In this document: in pieces, positions 11,560 to 23,845 of the stretch
Numbering within the stretch: the stretch's first letter is position 1
Layout of the letters: every line of letters begins with the position of its first letter
Assembly: GCF_020740795.1 (NCBI RefSeq)
Contig: NC_067290.1
Location: 17,741,001 to 17,805,000 of the forward strand
Length of the DNA stretch: 64,000 bases
Direction of reading: 5' to 3'
Origin: Apus apus
Taxonomy: Eukaryota > Chordata > Aves > Apodiformes > Apodidae
The notes under the pieces: generated by a model
The model's database searches: none
Seen by the model: the letters and a program-made list of their open reading frames with translations, nothing else
Told to the model about the DNA's origin: nothing
Translations under genes and position numbers: made by a program

Positions 11560-11745
11560 TGTCCTGAGCTGCCAGCCAATACATATTTCCTTTTCCTGTG
11601 GGGGCAATGAATAGCCATTGTATTTGCGTTGGACTATTAATCTGCCTGAATTTGGTAGAGATTCTTAAATGAATATTCATGGGAATTAATGTAATTTCAT
11701 TCCTATTGCTTCCTGAATATAATTATGTGCTGTACGTGAATTGGC
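11560..11745. other. Candidate conserved non-coding element
   Basis: Repeat-free AT-rich block with GGACTATTAATCTGCC, ATGAATATTCATGGGAATTA (containing the palindrome ATGAATATTCAT) and several ATTA/TAAT homeodomain-type cores. The texture is like developmental enhancers found near FOXP1, but conservation cannot be measured here. Confidence 0.25.
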
Positions 11746-14004
11746 AAACACCACAAGACATCCAATCTTGCTGAAAGTCTATGACCAATTAATTTGAAAC
11801 ACCACGAGCTGGACACCGGTGCAATACTGAAGATGCACAAAGCACTACCAAGATGTGGCCTGACTTCAGGAAAGGAGATGGGCTGGAGGGGAAGCTAAGG
11901 AAAGACAGAAGATATACACTGTGGGAAACACACTGACTTTAGGGATGGAAAATATTATTGAAAAGGTATTTTAATACAAGTTCTTCCCCAGGTATTTGCC
12001 TGTAGTGACTAAATATTTGTATTCTCTTGCAAAAGGTATTTCTTTTTTTCCTTTTCTCACCCATAGAAAAACATCTTTCAGGGCCTCCTACTCCTAGCCT
12101 CTTCTGAGACCCAGCATTTTTTGGAAGACCTTCAGCACATCCTACAAATGAGAAATGCCCAAGTCCAAACCTCCTTCCTCACAGCCTCCTGCCTGCCAAA
12201 GTTCACACTGTCCCTCCAATGACAAAGCAGTAATCAGCTCAGTATTGAAGCAAACCCCATCCCCAGCATCAGTGCTACCAACCCCTGTCGTAACATAACA
12301 AGGACTCTTCCCAAAATATTTGGGCTTGCCCTGTCACAGCGAGAGACGTTCAAGTTCAGCACTCTGTCAACAATGCCAGGTGTCTCCTGAACCTCCGGGC
12401 GCCTGAGCCAAGAGGGAGAGCTCAGAAGCACAGGAATAATCATTATTCACATTACTAAAACATAACGGAATGTTTAAACAGATAACGTAACTAAATGCTT
12501 CAGAGGAAAAAAAAATAATACTGCTTATTATTTATCCCAGTCAAATAGAAAATTAACTCCGTCTCCTGGAAAGCAAAAGCAAGGCTCCCATTTTTTAATT
12601 TTTCAACTGACAGCCATGAAAAAATATTCTATTGTGCCAGCTGTGCCCCTTCAAAGGGGATGACATTTGCTGTGGCTCTTGATAAACCAACTGGCAAATT
12701 TTTAGGGAAAAAAAGTGACTCAAAGCCAAACACAAACATCTAAGAAAAAAGCCTGGTGAAACCAAAATCCAAGAACAATTTCATTTTGAGTCAATCTGAA
12801 GTTTTCATTTCAATTTGGATTTTTTTTTTCCAAGAACTAAGAAAAAAAAGATACACACCCCCTTGCTTGAAAATAAAATTAAAGGACATTTTGAACACAA
12901 AGTAGTTTCAAAATGAAAAATCAAAGTGTTTCATGTCAGAAGTGTCAAAACTAACAGCTTCAGCATTTGTCAGAGCTTTTTTGAGTTTTTATAAATGACA
13001 AGTTTGGCATGTGTGCACAAACCATTTTGGTGCTGCTGAATCTGCAATTTTGCATGCAAAAAAAAGAAAAACGGTCAGGCAAAAGTTTGTGCAGAAGCCC
13101 TGTTTGCTGTTCCCTTTATGCCGAGGCCCCGACGGCTGCCAAGGAGCCTCACTGACACCTCTCAGCTCCTCTTTGGCTTATTAATATTTTACCATTGGGT
13201 TTGCAGGGCTTCACAGGCCTGCTCTGCTCCAGAACTAGTTCCCTGGTTAGCAGGAGGAGGTACAAAGGTGAGGGGGGACTGGCTGTGCACCTCTGGCTTG
13301 ATGTGTGACAGGGGCTGCTGGCTTGTTCTAAGGTGACATCAGGTAATTTATTAGCCTGGTTCATTAGAGCCTTAAAGTCACAGGCTAAGGCACCTTCCAC
13401 TGGCTTGCTGCCTTCCCAAAGTGAGGGTTCTCAGTGTTTTCTCCCAAGAAATTTGAAGAGGTTTCAGTCAGGTTTACAACGGAGGGCAGGGGTGGAAATA
13501 GGGATTTACAGCACCGGAACGATGGCATTTGGTTTAAAAATCTCTGAATTACATAAAAAAAGCTATTGCTATAAAAGATTTACCAGAAAGCATTTACAGT
13601 ATTAGCAACTGAATATATTCTTGCTATGAAACCAGCAGCCATCCGGATTTTGTGTGTCTGCTTCCAGCAGAGCTGACTTTGCTGCAGGTTTGGGATGCTG
13701 CCTGTTCCCCAGGGAAGGCAAAAAATAACGACTTTGCTGTAAGCACCATGGGCCTGCAGTTGCTTCTGCAGGTACCAGACACCTATCTGCCTTTTGCTAC
13801 CAGCTTCCTGTAATGCTTTCTACATCTCTCTGATGACACCACTACTCCTTCCTATATCTTGACAACTTCTAATTAACCCAGTCTCAGCATCTTTGAAGCT
13901 TCTGTAGAAAACCAATGTACTTCTCTAAAGCAAGAGACTCAATTCACACCACTATCTCCCTCCTTTGACTTCCAGGACAGCCTTTACTCCACAGGGACTT
14001 TCAA

Positions 14005-14060
14005 ACCTGCTCATACATAGTCTGACTCTGCTGAAGGTCAGACTAGATCCTTCTGTGCTT
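14005..14060 (+). repeat. Possible remnant of an old CR1 3' end
   Basis: The segment GAAGGTCAGACTAGATCCTTCTG resembles the 3' end of older amniote CR1 families, which carry GAGGTCAGACTAGAT followed by CCTTCTG. The match is short, the terminal repeats are eroded and the boundaries are uncertain. Confidence 0.35.
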
Positions 14061-17000
14061 TGTTAGAAGGCAGCATTGGAAGAAAACAGATATGGAAACA
14101 GTTTTCATGTAATGTGAGAAATCTCTGCAAGAACATGCTGCTCTTTCAGTGGGATGACCCATCCCATCTCAAAGGGATGGTCTCCTCACTCCCTGTCCCA
14201 CTCTCCCCATGAGTTAAGCAATCCTTCCCCAGAGCTACAGTGTGAAGAAGATGCAGTAACAGCAACTTTCCCAAAGAAGAATTGTCTGTTGATGCTGTCT
14301 CAAAAGTGTACTATGCTGAAATATTATTTCACCTTAATTTTTCCACTATTATGATTTTTTTTTTAATCCAAAGGTCCAACATCAACAAAGATGAAAGCTT
14401 TTACTCTAGTTACATATCTATGAAAACAGCAGTCTCCTGTGTCTTGGGAGATAAACACTGCCAGATGCTCTAGTAAACAGCAGAAAGGGGGGGCGGGGGA
14501 GAATGGCCAGGAGAAGGGCTAGAAGTAAATTCCTGGCAGTCCTCACTATGTGGCAGTGAAGAGGTTAAAACCCAGTACACTGCCATCTCTAGACAGAATT
14601 GGTTGTTATTGCATTGATAAAACCCCGGGTTGTGTTTTCCTTGTCCATTTTGACCCGTATCTGACGTTAGCATTGCAAATGATGTCTGCTGCCATTCAAC
14701 TAGTCAGAGCAAGCAGACAGAAACAAGACAGAGAGCTTAGCAAAGACGATACTAATGGAAGGGGTGGGGAAAAGTCTGATTTACATGTAATTAATTATTA
14801 TTTATGTAAAAAACATAATCGTGGTGGTTCTTGACAACATTTAAAGCCCCTTTTCAAAAGAGGAGTCTCCCCTGTTAGTGTACTCATCTTTTCTCCTCTG
14901 CAAATAGGAATTGTGATGTGGTGGCAGCCACGTTGGCTCAACACCACCACTTGCAGGGTTGACATCTGACTGCCCAGAAGCAGAATCATCCTGCCTCCTC
15001 CTAAACAGGTGACTTTGTAGCACCAGGGCCATGGGAAGCTAGCAAGGCACTTGGTGGGAAATGGTCAGACCTGAGGCCAATGTCACACAGAAGATGACAG
15101 AGACGTGCAGAGCCATTGTGAAGAAGTTTCAGATGAAAAAAATGGATTTTCTTCCAAACTTGTAAGATGATTAACCTACTTGATTTCAGCATCTAGTCCC
15201 AACATAATACCTAGCCCAGCCTCATTGTTTGAGACACACTCCAGTACAGACAAAAGCTCCCACAGCAAGACATCAATCTTCTTACTTTACAAATGACACT
15301 GGACCACAAAAATGAAGGGCACAGCTCCACCCCAGCTCTTTCAAAATTCAATCATCCCCACCACAGGTCCAGCCCAGCTTCCAGACACCTCCCTGCCCAC
15401 TAGTTTTCACAGGAACCAGATCAAACCTCAAGTGCACAGACTACATATGGCAGAGGGCTCCTCGGTACCAAATGAGTGGAAAGCTTATTGGCAGCAGCTC
15501 ACTGGTTCTCTCTAATTTGTCAGAGGAGCTGCTGGGCAGGAAACTCAGTCACCCTTAGTGATGGTAGGGACAGATTAAAGGGGGGTGGACTCAAAAACAG
15601 GCCAGTCTCAAGCAACCTTCTTAATAAAGAAAAACAAACCACAGCACTAGTTGGAGCAAATGGATGGGGTAGAAACTTTGACTTGAGTCTGAAAGCAGAG
15701 GCAGGAGAGGATGGAACAAGCAGTGCTCATCAGAGAGGGAGGGATGGCAGGGATAGCACATGAGCAGGTGGTCCCACACACCCACTGTGGCATGGAGGTG
15801 TCCCCAGCCACATCTCTCCCACAGCCACCTCCAAAGCATTGTCTCTGTTCGTGCTGTCAGCTCACAGGGACCATGCAATGACATTAGCTGGCTGCTGTCA
15901 CCTCCCCATCATGCTGCCCAGCTTCTGGAGGGCATGCAGGGCAAGATCAGGTTTCTCTGCTGTAGATTGTGCAGACAAAACCAAGAGGACAGCAGGCAGA
16001 AATCTGCCTGCAAGGTGCTCACCTACCCTTCTGCTTTTAAGCTGCAGCATAATATTCGTGTTCTCCCATCATTGCCTCCTTGTCAGCTGCTGGAAGCCCC
16101 AAAGCATAGCTAATTCCATCTGTGAGGGTCAAATTTGCCCCCAAACATACAATTTTGTCCCAGGTAAACAATTTTCCAACAGTGAAAACCAGTGTTTCAT
16201 TCAAACCATGCACAGCCCAGCTGTGGTAGGATTTTCACCCCAGATGAAAAGGCTTTTCCAGCCTAGCCCAGTTTTTTGAACGAATTCTGACACCAGGCAG
16301 GGATCTCATTCCCCAGCTGGAAAAAAAAAATTTAAATCTCCTAGGACAGAATCATCTTCCCTTTTGCATTATTTGTTTTGTCAAAAGCAGCAAAAGCTAC
16401 TGAGGCCAAGCGAACTCAGCTCCTGGAGCAGGTTCTCAGGAGGTCAGGTCACTTTGCTATCCACTTCATTTCAGACATAAAATGCTTTCCATTTTGTTAT
16501 TGGTAATTTTTGGTCTATATCATAATCAACACATTCTGGGTTTTTTTTAGTTTCATTTTTTAAGTTGGCTTTGTTTTGTGTTTGTCTTTTTTTTTTTTAA
16601 GTCACAGTTACCATTGGGACAAGTAGGCTCATATCTCTGTATTTCAGCCTTCAAACTTTGTAAAACTGAATGAGGTCAGTAGAGGGACTGGTTTTCCTAG
16701 TGAAATTTCACAACAGTAGGGCAGAAACATTATCAGAGCTACTGAAAGCTTTCTTTATCTGCTCGGCCTAGAGACCAGATGTTTTGCTACAAATTCTTAG
16801 GCTCTCAGTAGCTCACGACTCTGCCATCTTTGCACATCAAACGTCTGCAGAGGAAAGACAGTGTTTTGAATCTCAGCAGAATTTCAGGCTTTCAGGAGGG
16901 CTGTTATTTCTGCTGCAGGTCTCTCAGTGAGAAGAATTTATTTAAATGGAAAACCTCACAGCCAAGAACCTTCTGGCTGTTTATTCCTGCACAGGGTCAT

Positions 17001-20000
17001 TCTCTGGCTAGAACGTTGCAGCTTCCACCCCGATACTGCGGGAGTCAGGGCTACATTTCCACCAACCCTCTGACTTGGTTAATCACATCAAATAATTTGT
17101 TTGTGAAGTTCAGTTCTACAAAGCCCAGCCTGGAAGCAGGTATTCATCCTCCCAGATACACACGCTTTTGCTATAATGTCTTTTAAAGTCAGAGCTGATC
17201 TTTATCTACAAAAGGCCGGAGCAGTAAGTATTTAACGTGTTTAGCAAACACGGCTCCTTGGCCACACCTGCAGCCTGGCTTCCAGCCTTCAGCCATGTGG
17301 ACTCTCCACTGCCCTGGGAGACTCCAGTGCAGTAAACAAAGTCGTTTTCCCTGGCTTCCCTTGTACCAGGTACCTCTCCCAAATATCTTGACATACTCAC
17401 GCCCGCAGGATCTTCAAGCGGGTCGTGTTCCCGCAGCATTCCCAAGGGCTAGGACTGGGTGGTGGAAGCTGATGTTCTCCTCCGCTTCCTCTAGCTTGTC
17501 CTGACTTTGCAATAGATGCAGAAAAGCATTCACTGTTGAACAAGAGCGGGACTTGTTTCAGGTGTTACTCCCAAGATTTGCCCCCCTCCTTGATGTAAGA
17601 GACAAATGATATCCCATCTTTTTCAGGCTTCAGAGGGAAATTTGTTTCAGCACCCACATCTGCAGCTGTCTCCTACAAACTGCTTCTATCTGACACGAGG
17701 TAACATCCCATAAGCCTCTCTCTTGGCATCTCCAGTGTACATGCTGGTCACAGCAATGTCAGCAAACAAACTGCAAAATAAAAGGCAATGCCAAAGCCAG
17801 GGAGATGCACCTGGAGGTGAAAGAACTGGGATAATAACACTCAAAGCATCATCCTGGTGCCAACAACCCAGTAGTTTTTGTGCCTCTAATTTTTGCAGTT
17901 TCTTGGAATGGTTTCCTAAGACACCATTTCATTTTGGAGATGAAAGGAACAGGCAAGGGTTAACTCAGAGCCACCATTCCCCACCCCCAGTCTATTCACA
18001 GCAGGAGGAAATCTGTCTCTCCCACCACTCAGCATCCTGTCTCTGCTGCCTTGGAAAACACACAAATCCCTCACAACTTCCTGAAGGGCAGAGACCTCAG
18101 CCCTCTCCCAGCCTCCTTCCATCTTGGTGGGCCCTGCAGCATCCTGGTTTCCCCATGGCAGAGTTCCCTTCCTGGGGGACTTCATACCCCATGCTGCAGC
18201 AACCCCTTCTCTCTCACCTGGCCAGGGCAGCAGAGCTGCTCCAGCAGCTCCATACGTGGCTCCTGGGAGTTACCCCAGCAGCTGCACCTCCTGGCCAGAT
18301 GCTAGAACTTGACCTTGGATACATAGGGTGCCCTGCAGCTACCACAGCTCTTCCTAGATCATAGGCTGAATTTTTCCTAAGTGGCCTTGGGTCCCCCTTA
18401 CCAGGTCTTCCCCAACAGCTCATTTTCCCTTTCATCTTCACTGTTGATGAGGACAGCCAAAAGGGATCTGAAACTCCTTCCCCAAGGTTGTCCCCAAGCT
18501 TGCCCAATGTTTTGCCCATCGAGCATCCAAGATTTTCCCCATCCCACTGATGCTACTCTGTAGCTCCAAGGAGCTGAGACATGCTCATGGCAATCAGCCA
18601 CTGGAGATGAAGAATCCACAGACAAGTTTTGATGTTAAACCAAGTCACCTAAGCATTGGGAAATTGCCCCAAAAGTCACACAGGTGTCATTGCTGTCCCA
18701 CACAGGGCCTTGGGTACTGCCAAGCATGCCTGCCTGTCTGCTGAGTGGAAAGGCCAGCTCCAGAGCCACAGATAGTCACCTTCTTCTCCAACAGGTTCAG
18801 AGAATGGACCAGCCATTCAGCTCCTCCTTTAGATACAGGGGATGGGTCCATGAGGAGAAGCCAGCCCTCAGCACCTAAGGAGGCTCAGCATCACCCAGAA
18901 GGCATCCCATCAACCACAGCAAGATGCTCAGTGCTTGCATGGTGGCATCACCTTGGAGCTGTGCCCATGCTCACAAGTGTGGTTTGAAGCATGAAATGGC
19001 TGTGCTACCTCCACTCCCTGAGCTGGAGCACGTTGCTGTCAGCTGCAGGGCCTCTGAACTGCACACCACACGTTGCTCCTACAGAGGCATGCCCTGAGAA
19101 CGCTTCCAAAGGGCAGGTACTGCACACTTGGCATCCACGTGGGGAATCTGTGCAACGTAACTAGGGCACGGTGAATTCCCACCCCAGCTCTCTGTGCTGT
19201 GACTTGTCCACAGAGACAAGCCCCACATGGCTCCTTCCAACGCTCCTGGTCACGGGGGAGCGGCAGGGAGAGCTGCTGCCTTGCCAAATCTAAACAAACT
19301 CATGAGTCAGAGTTTCCAAAAATTATCTAACTGGTATGAAAAAAAAAAAATAAATAAAAAAAATTTAATTAATTCTGTTTTTTCATCTTTCAGATGACAC
19401 CCAAAAGTTTCTCCATAGTTCTCAGTGAAACTCAAGGAAAAACAAACACATGATGGAAAGTGATTTTCATGCATTCTCATTATTCCAGAAGCTGGGGATT
19501 TAAGGGAGAAAAAAACCCCAATAAACAACAAAAGGCTTATGATATAAGGATTATGGTTTGGCCAGCAGCAGAAGTAAACTCCATGATTTATGTGACAAAC
19601 CTCAACTGAACAACTCAGCTCAAAAACTTGGACAAATTAAGGTGAAACATTCCAGCATCATTTTGGCTGCCAGAATAACAGAAACAATCATGCCAAATTT
19701 CAACATAAGAAAAAAATAAAAAAGGATTAATGAGATTTGTTCCACTTTTGTGGACTCGAAGACAAACAGATGTTGACAAAAAGATGTTGCAAATAGTTCT
19801 TGCTGTTGTTCAACCCAGCCCAACTTGCAGCAACACAAACGCATCTCTCCCTCGTTCCACATCCCCTTCGTGCTGACTTTTCACTCCCTCACACAGAGCC
19901 AGCAGTGTCTCTGCATGCTGTGTGCTCTTTCATGTCTTTTACCAACACAATGGGCTTAATTTCAGTCTCTTGTACACCATGTTAACAGTTGCAACTAATT

Positions 20001-23000
20001 ATTCTCATTTATTCTGCAAGAGCACACCTGTACTGGGTGCCTCCCTCAGAGAAGGAGCCACACACCCTGGTTCAAAGGCAGGAAAAATCCTTAGTAACAT
20101 CTGCACTTTTCTGCACTTTTCAATGGGATGCCACAGTTTGGACTACAACTACCAAAGGGCTCAGCTGGCTTCTGTGTACTGCTTTCTGTCCTCCTTTACT
20201 ACTGAAGCAACCCTTAATTTATTTACTCTAGATTAGACCTGTAGGACCCAACCTAAATAATACCAAGATCCACAAGGTGCCCTCCTGAAAAAGAGGCTTC
20301 AGAAATGGATTCCATGTCCAAATTGAAGACGACGCCAGCACTGGTTTCATTTCAAGGCAATCCAGATGTTCAGTAAAGTGATTAGGAAGTGGTGTGTATC
20401 AAATATAAGATACTCTGCATTGAACTAATGCATTTATTTGCTCTCAATGGTTTTCCAGTTCAGGGCAGCACTTTGCCTGTCACAAGTAAAGTGCTTTGAC
20501 AGAACACATGGACATTTCTGCTGCTTAAACTGAGCCAGCAAAGAGAATGGCCAGCAACTCTCAAGTCTCAAAAGAGTCCAAAGAAGTACTATCACTGATA
20601 TATTTATTTCCTGGTCAACTAAATGCATGACTTCAGGTCCCATTTGTCAGCATCCTCCATATCCACGGCCGTTTGAAAGGAAGCAAATAAACATAACCAT
20701 GTTATCATGGGTTAATTGAGTTTTCACCCTATTACTGGCTAGCAGGTGTCCAGAGTGTCACTGAAGTCAGGTAATACAGCCCTTTGCTTTGAAGAATGGA
20801 GGCCAAGAGCTTGTCCCCAGCCTCAGTGGTGCAGCACCTCTGCCAAACAGCCTTGGCTTGTTCCAGCACTGCCTCCAAGAGCCCATACCTGCAGGCATGG
20901 GGCTCTGGTGCATAATCTGCACTTGGTTTGTAACTGTGACAAGGCAGGTGGGACCTATCTGGGGCCAGCAAAAGGTGATGAAGTCTCATCTCACACTTCT
21001 GGAGAGGGCAAGTGCCACCTGCTTCTCCCAGAGGGACCTGTTGGTGGTTCATCATTCCCATCGAGAAGGAGGAGGAATGAGGATAAAGAACAGCTGAGAA
21101 AGTGAAATGGGTGGATCCTCTGTTTTACTGACATATTTAGTCCTCTGAGAAAGGGCAGCCCTCTTCCTCCTTAGTGGACAAGTCTTCAATGGATTTCTTG
21201 ACTGTTACCCCAGGCTGCCATGTTTTTCTGGAGAGAATCACAGAAATAAAGTCCACAGGCAGTCACAAAAACACTAAATCCAGAGGCATCCTCTACTAAA
21301 GCACAGTAGCTCCACCCAGCTCAGAAAAGACCCAGCCAGACCATCCCATCCAAATGCAGCATCCACAGGATCTTCTGCTCTGTCAGGATCCCTTTGGCTT
21401 TGGGCCTATGTCTCTTTTTCTCACTCAAGTTGCACCTTCCACTTATGAACAGGGGAGGACTCAGACACATGGGTGGAAAAAAAAAATCCAGATAAGAGAA
21501 TGCAGCTGGGTTGTAATTTGTAGTTTCAGAGTCCTCTGTGGATAAGCCCCAACACAATACATCCATTTGCCTGCAAATTGAGAATTGTGTTAAACCCACG
21601 GTAGTTCTGATGTAATAATATCTTCATGCTGAGAAACTTGAAGACTGCTGAGAAATACAGCACTTAAGCAGAACAAAAAGCAAATTCCCAGCAGCACCTT
21701 CCACCCCCATATTTTTATTAAGTTTTAGTAGAAAAGAATTCAAAAATACAGAGGGCCTGCAGACCAGACTAGGCATTGTCTGTATTAATTTGGGGTATAC
21801 ATTACTTTCAGCTGATACTCAGATGAAAAATTAACCCAGCATTCCTCCATGGTTTGGGATTTCGTAACTGGGTTTTGCAGACACATCTCTGCTCCCTGGA
21901 CCTGATCTTCTCAATGATTTCCACTTCCATGGGCATATGGGAAAAGGTGGAACAGCTCTGTATGTGTGTCTGCATCAATGTAGACAAGACAGTCTCCCAG
22001 ATGAAAAGGAACATGCAGAGTAACAGCAGCTCTGAACTCACAAGAGCTCATCTGGAAGGGGTGGTGGTAATGTGGCTTTTCACCAGCTTGAGTGACAGCA
22101 GAATCTGGCCACCAAGATACCTGATCTGTACTGACCATGCAAAAGCAAATATCATAAACTGATTTAAGCTGCACCAAGATTTTTGAGTAGTGCTCAAAGG
22201 AGCTGGAACCCAAATCTTTCTGCACATTAGGGGGTCTTGAGCTCCTTGATTTTATCCTAAGACTTTTCCTTAAGGCACAAAAGTATTTTAGGTGATAAAG
22301 GTACCATGTTCCCAGATGCTACTATCCCATTATAATGAGATTTTAATTCTCAACATCCATACCTTTATACTTCTAATTTTGTTGCATTGCAGAGAATGCA
22401 AAACAGAGCACTGCCTTTATAAAGATTCTTCAGTGGCACACACTGACATTTTCTAGTCTGACAGAAGTGAAGATTTTAGCAGCCACATGTAAATTCAAAC
22501 CCCTAAACCCTTCCCTTGCAAAGGTTACAGGTTTGAGACGCTTCTCCCAATAACCTCTAAGGCCAATGAAGTATTTCTATAAGGGGAACTAATAAGCAAA
22601 AGCTCCATCTGTGAAGGAGAGGGGGGAAACATGACTGTGGGAGGGTAACAGGGCACCAACATAACCCTGCTGAACAAAGCACAAGTTGAGGACTCCATCC
22701 AGACACCTCCAGCAGCAGTCCCACATGCTCCACCATCCTGGAAGGACAAGCTCCCTGTTCTAGCCACAAGCCCCTGATGCGCACGGAGCAGATCTCCAGA
22801 TCCCTACAACACCAACACAATGCTCCCACCTCTCAGGGAACAGCTAGTTGTCTTCTCCAGTAGCACGAACACACAGCAACCTGGGAAGAAGTACCACCAC
22901 AAAACTCACCAAGTCCCACAGCTAACCCCTGCAGCCTCCCAGGGCACACAGATCACTCCTGGCTCCACCAAAACCCCTCCTTTCCCAGTATTTCATGGCA

Positions 23001-23699
23001 GCCCCCTCCCAGCAGCCAGTAAGCCCCCTAAGCAGAACCCAAGAAGTCCTACCTCCTCACAGCAACACAAGGGATCCCCTCTCTTGGCTTCACTTCAACC
23101 AGGATTGATGCATAACTGGCAGAAAGCTGAATGTGTGTGACCCCCTTCTCAGGGGCTGTCTTTACCTTTCCCAGCCCAAGGGGGTGCTTTGGAAGAGGAG
23201 CCTACCTTCCTCATGGGCTCTTATAGCCTTGGGGAGCTCTGGGAAAACAGCTGGTGCAGATGAATCAGAACAGGCCAGTTCCCTCTGCCTGCTCCCAGGT
23301 GTTGGCATTTTCCTGTCCTGAGCAGGAGCTGGAGGTTGCAGAAACAGCGTGTGAACCATCTCCCTGCTCAGCTTCCCCGGGTGGGATGGCTGGCAGAAAC
23401 ACAGGGGCCTCAGCTCCAGGCTTCCAGTTAAAGGAGTTGGACCTGTTACATTAAAGGAGTTTACATGAGGTGGACAGGGTGGCAAAATCAGGATGAAAGC
23501 AAGTCAAACATTTGGTTTTCAAAAACATAACATAAAAATAACATCAGTGGTAAGCTCTTGGTAAAAATTGACGTGAGTCTCCTCACTGGAGCAAGATCTG
23601 CCAGTTGTAGCAGATAAACACAGGCATTTCTACCAGGCATGGCTTCATACCCACCCTGCAAAAGCAAATCACTGGGAGGGAGATGAAAATCAAGAAGGA

Positions 23700-23845
23700 G
23701 AAATATATATGTTTCTGATTATTCTGCCGTAATGTTGTGTTCTGTCATTATGGCAGATTGCTTAATTGTGCTGCTGATTACTTTTCCTGAATTCTTCCTA
23801 CAGCTGTAGTTTTTGCGGTGCCGTGGAAACACTAATTAGCAGGAG
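23700..23845. other. Candidate conserved non-coding element
   Basis: Dense in AT-rich motifs: CTGATTATTCTGCCGTAATG, CATTATGGCAGATTGCTTAA, CTGCTGATTACTTTTCC and a terminal ACTAATTAGCAGG homeodomain-like site. No repeat family is evident. The call rests on sequence texture only. Confidence 0.25.

Noticed and set aside
17723..18364. 213-residue plus-strand frame
   Set aside because: No domain or splice context; composition follows the local CT/CA-rich DNA.
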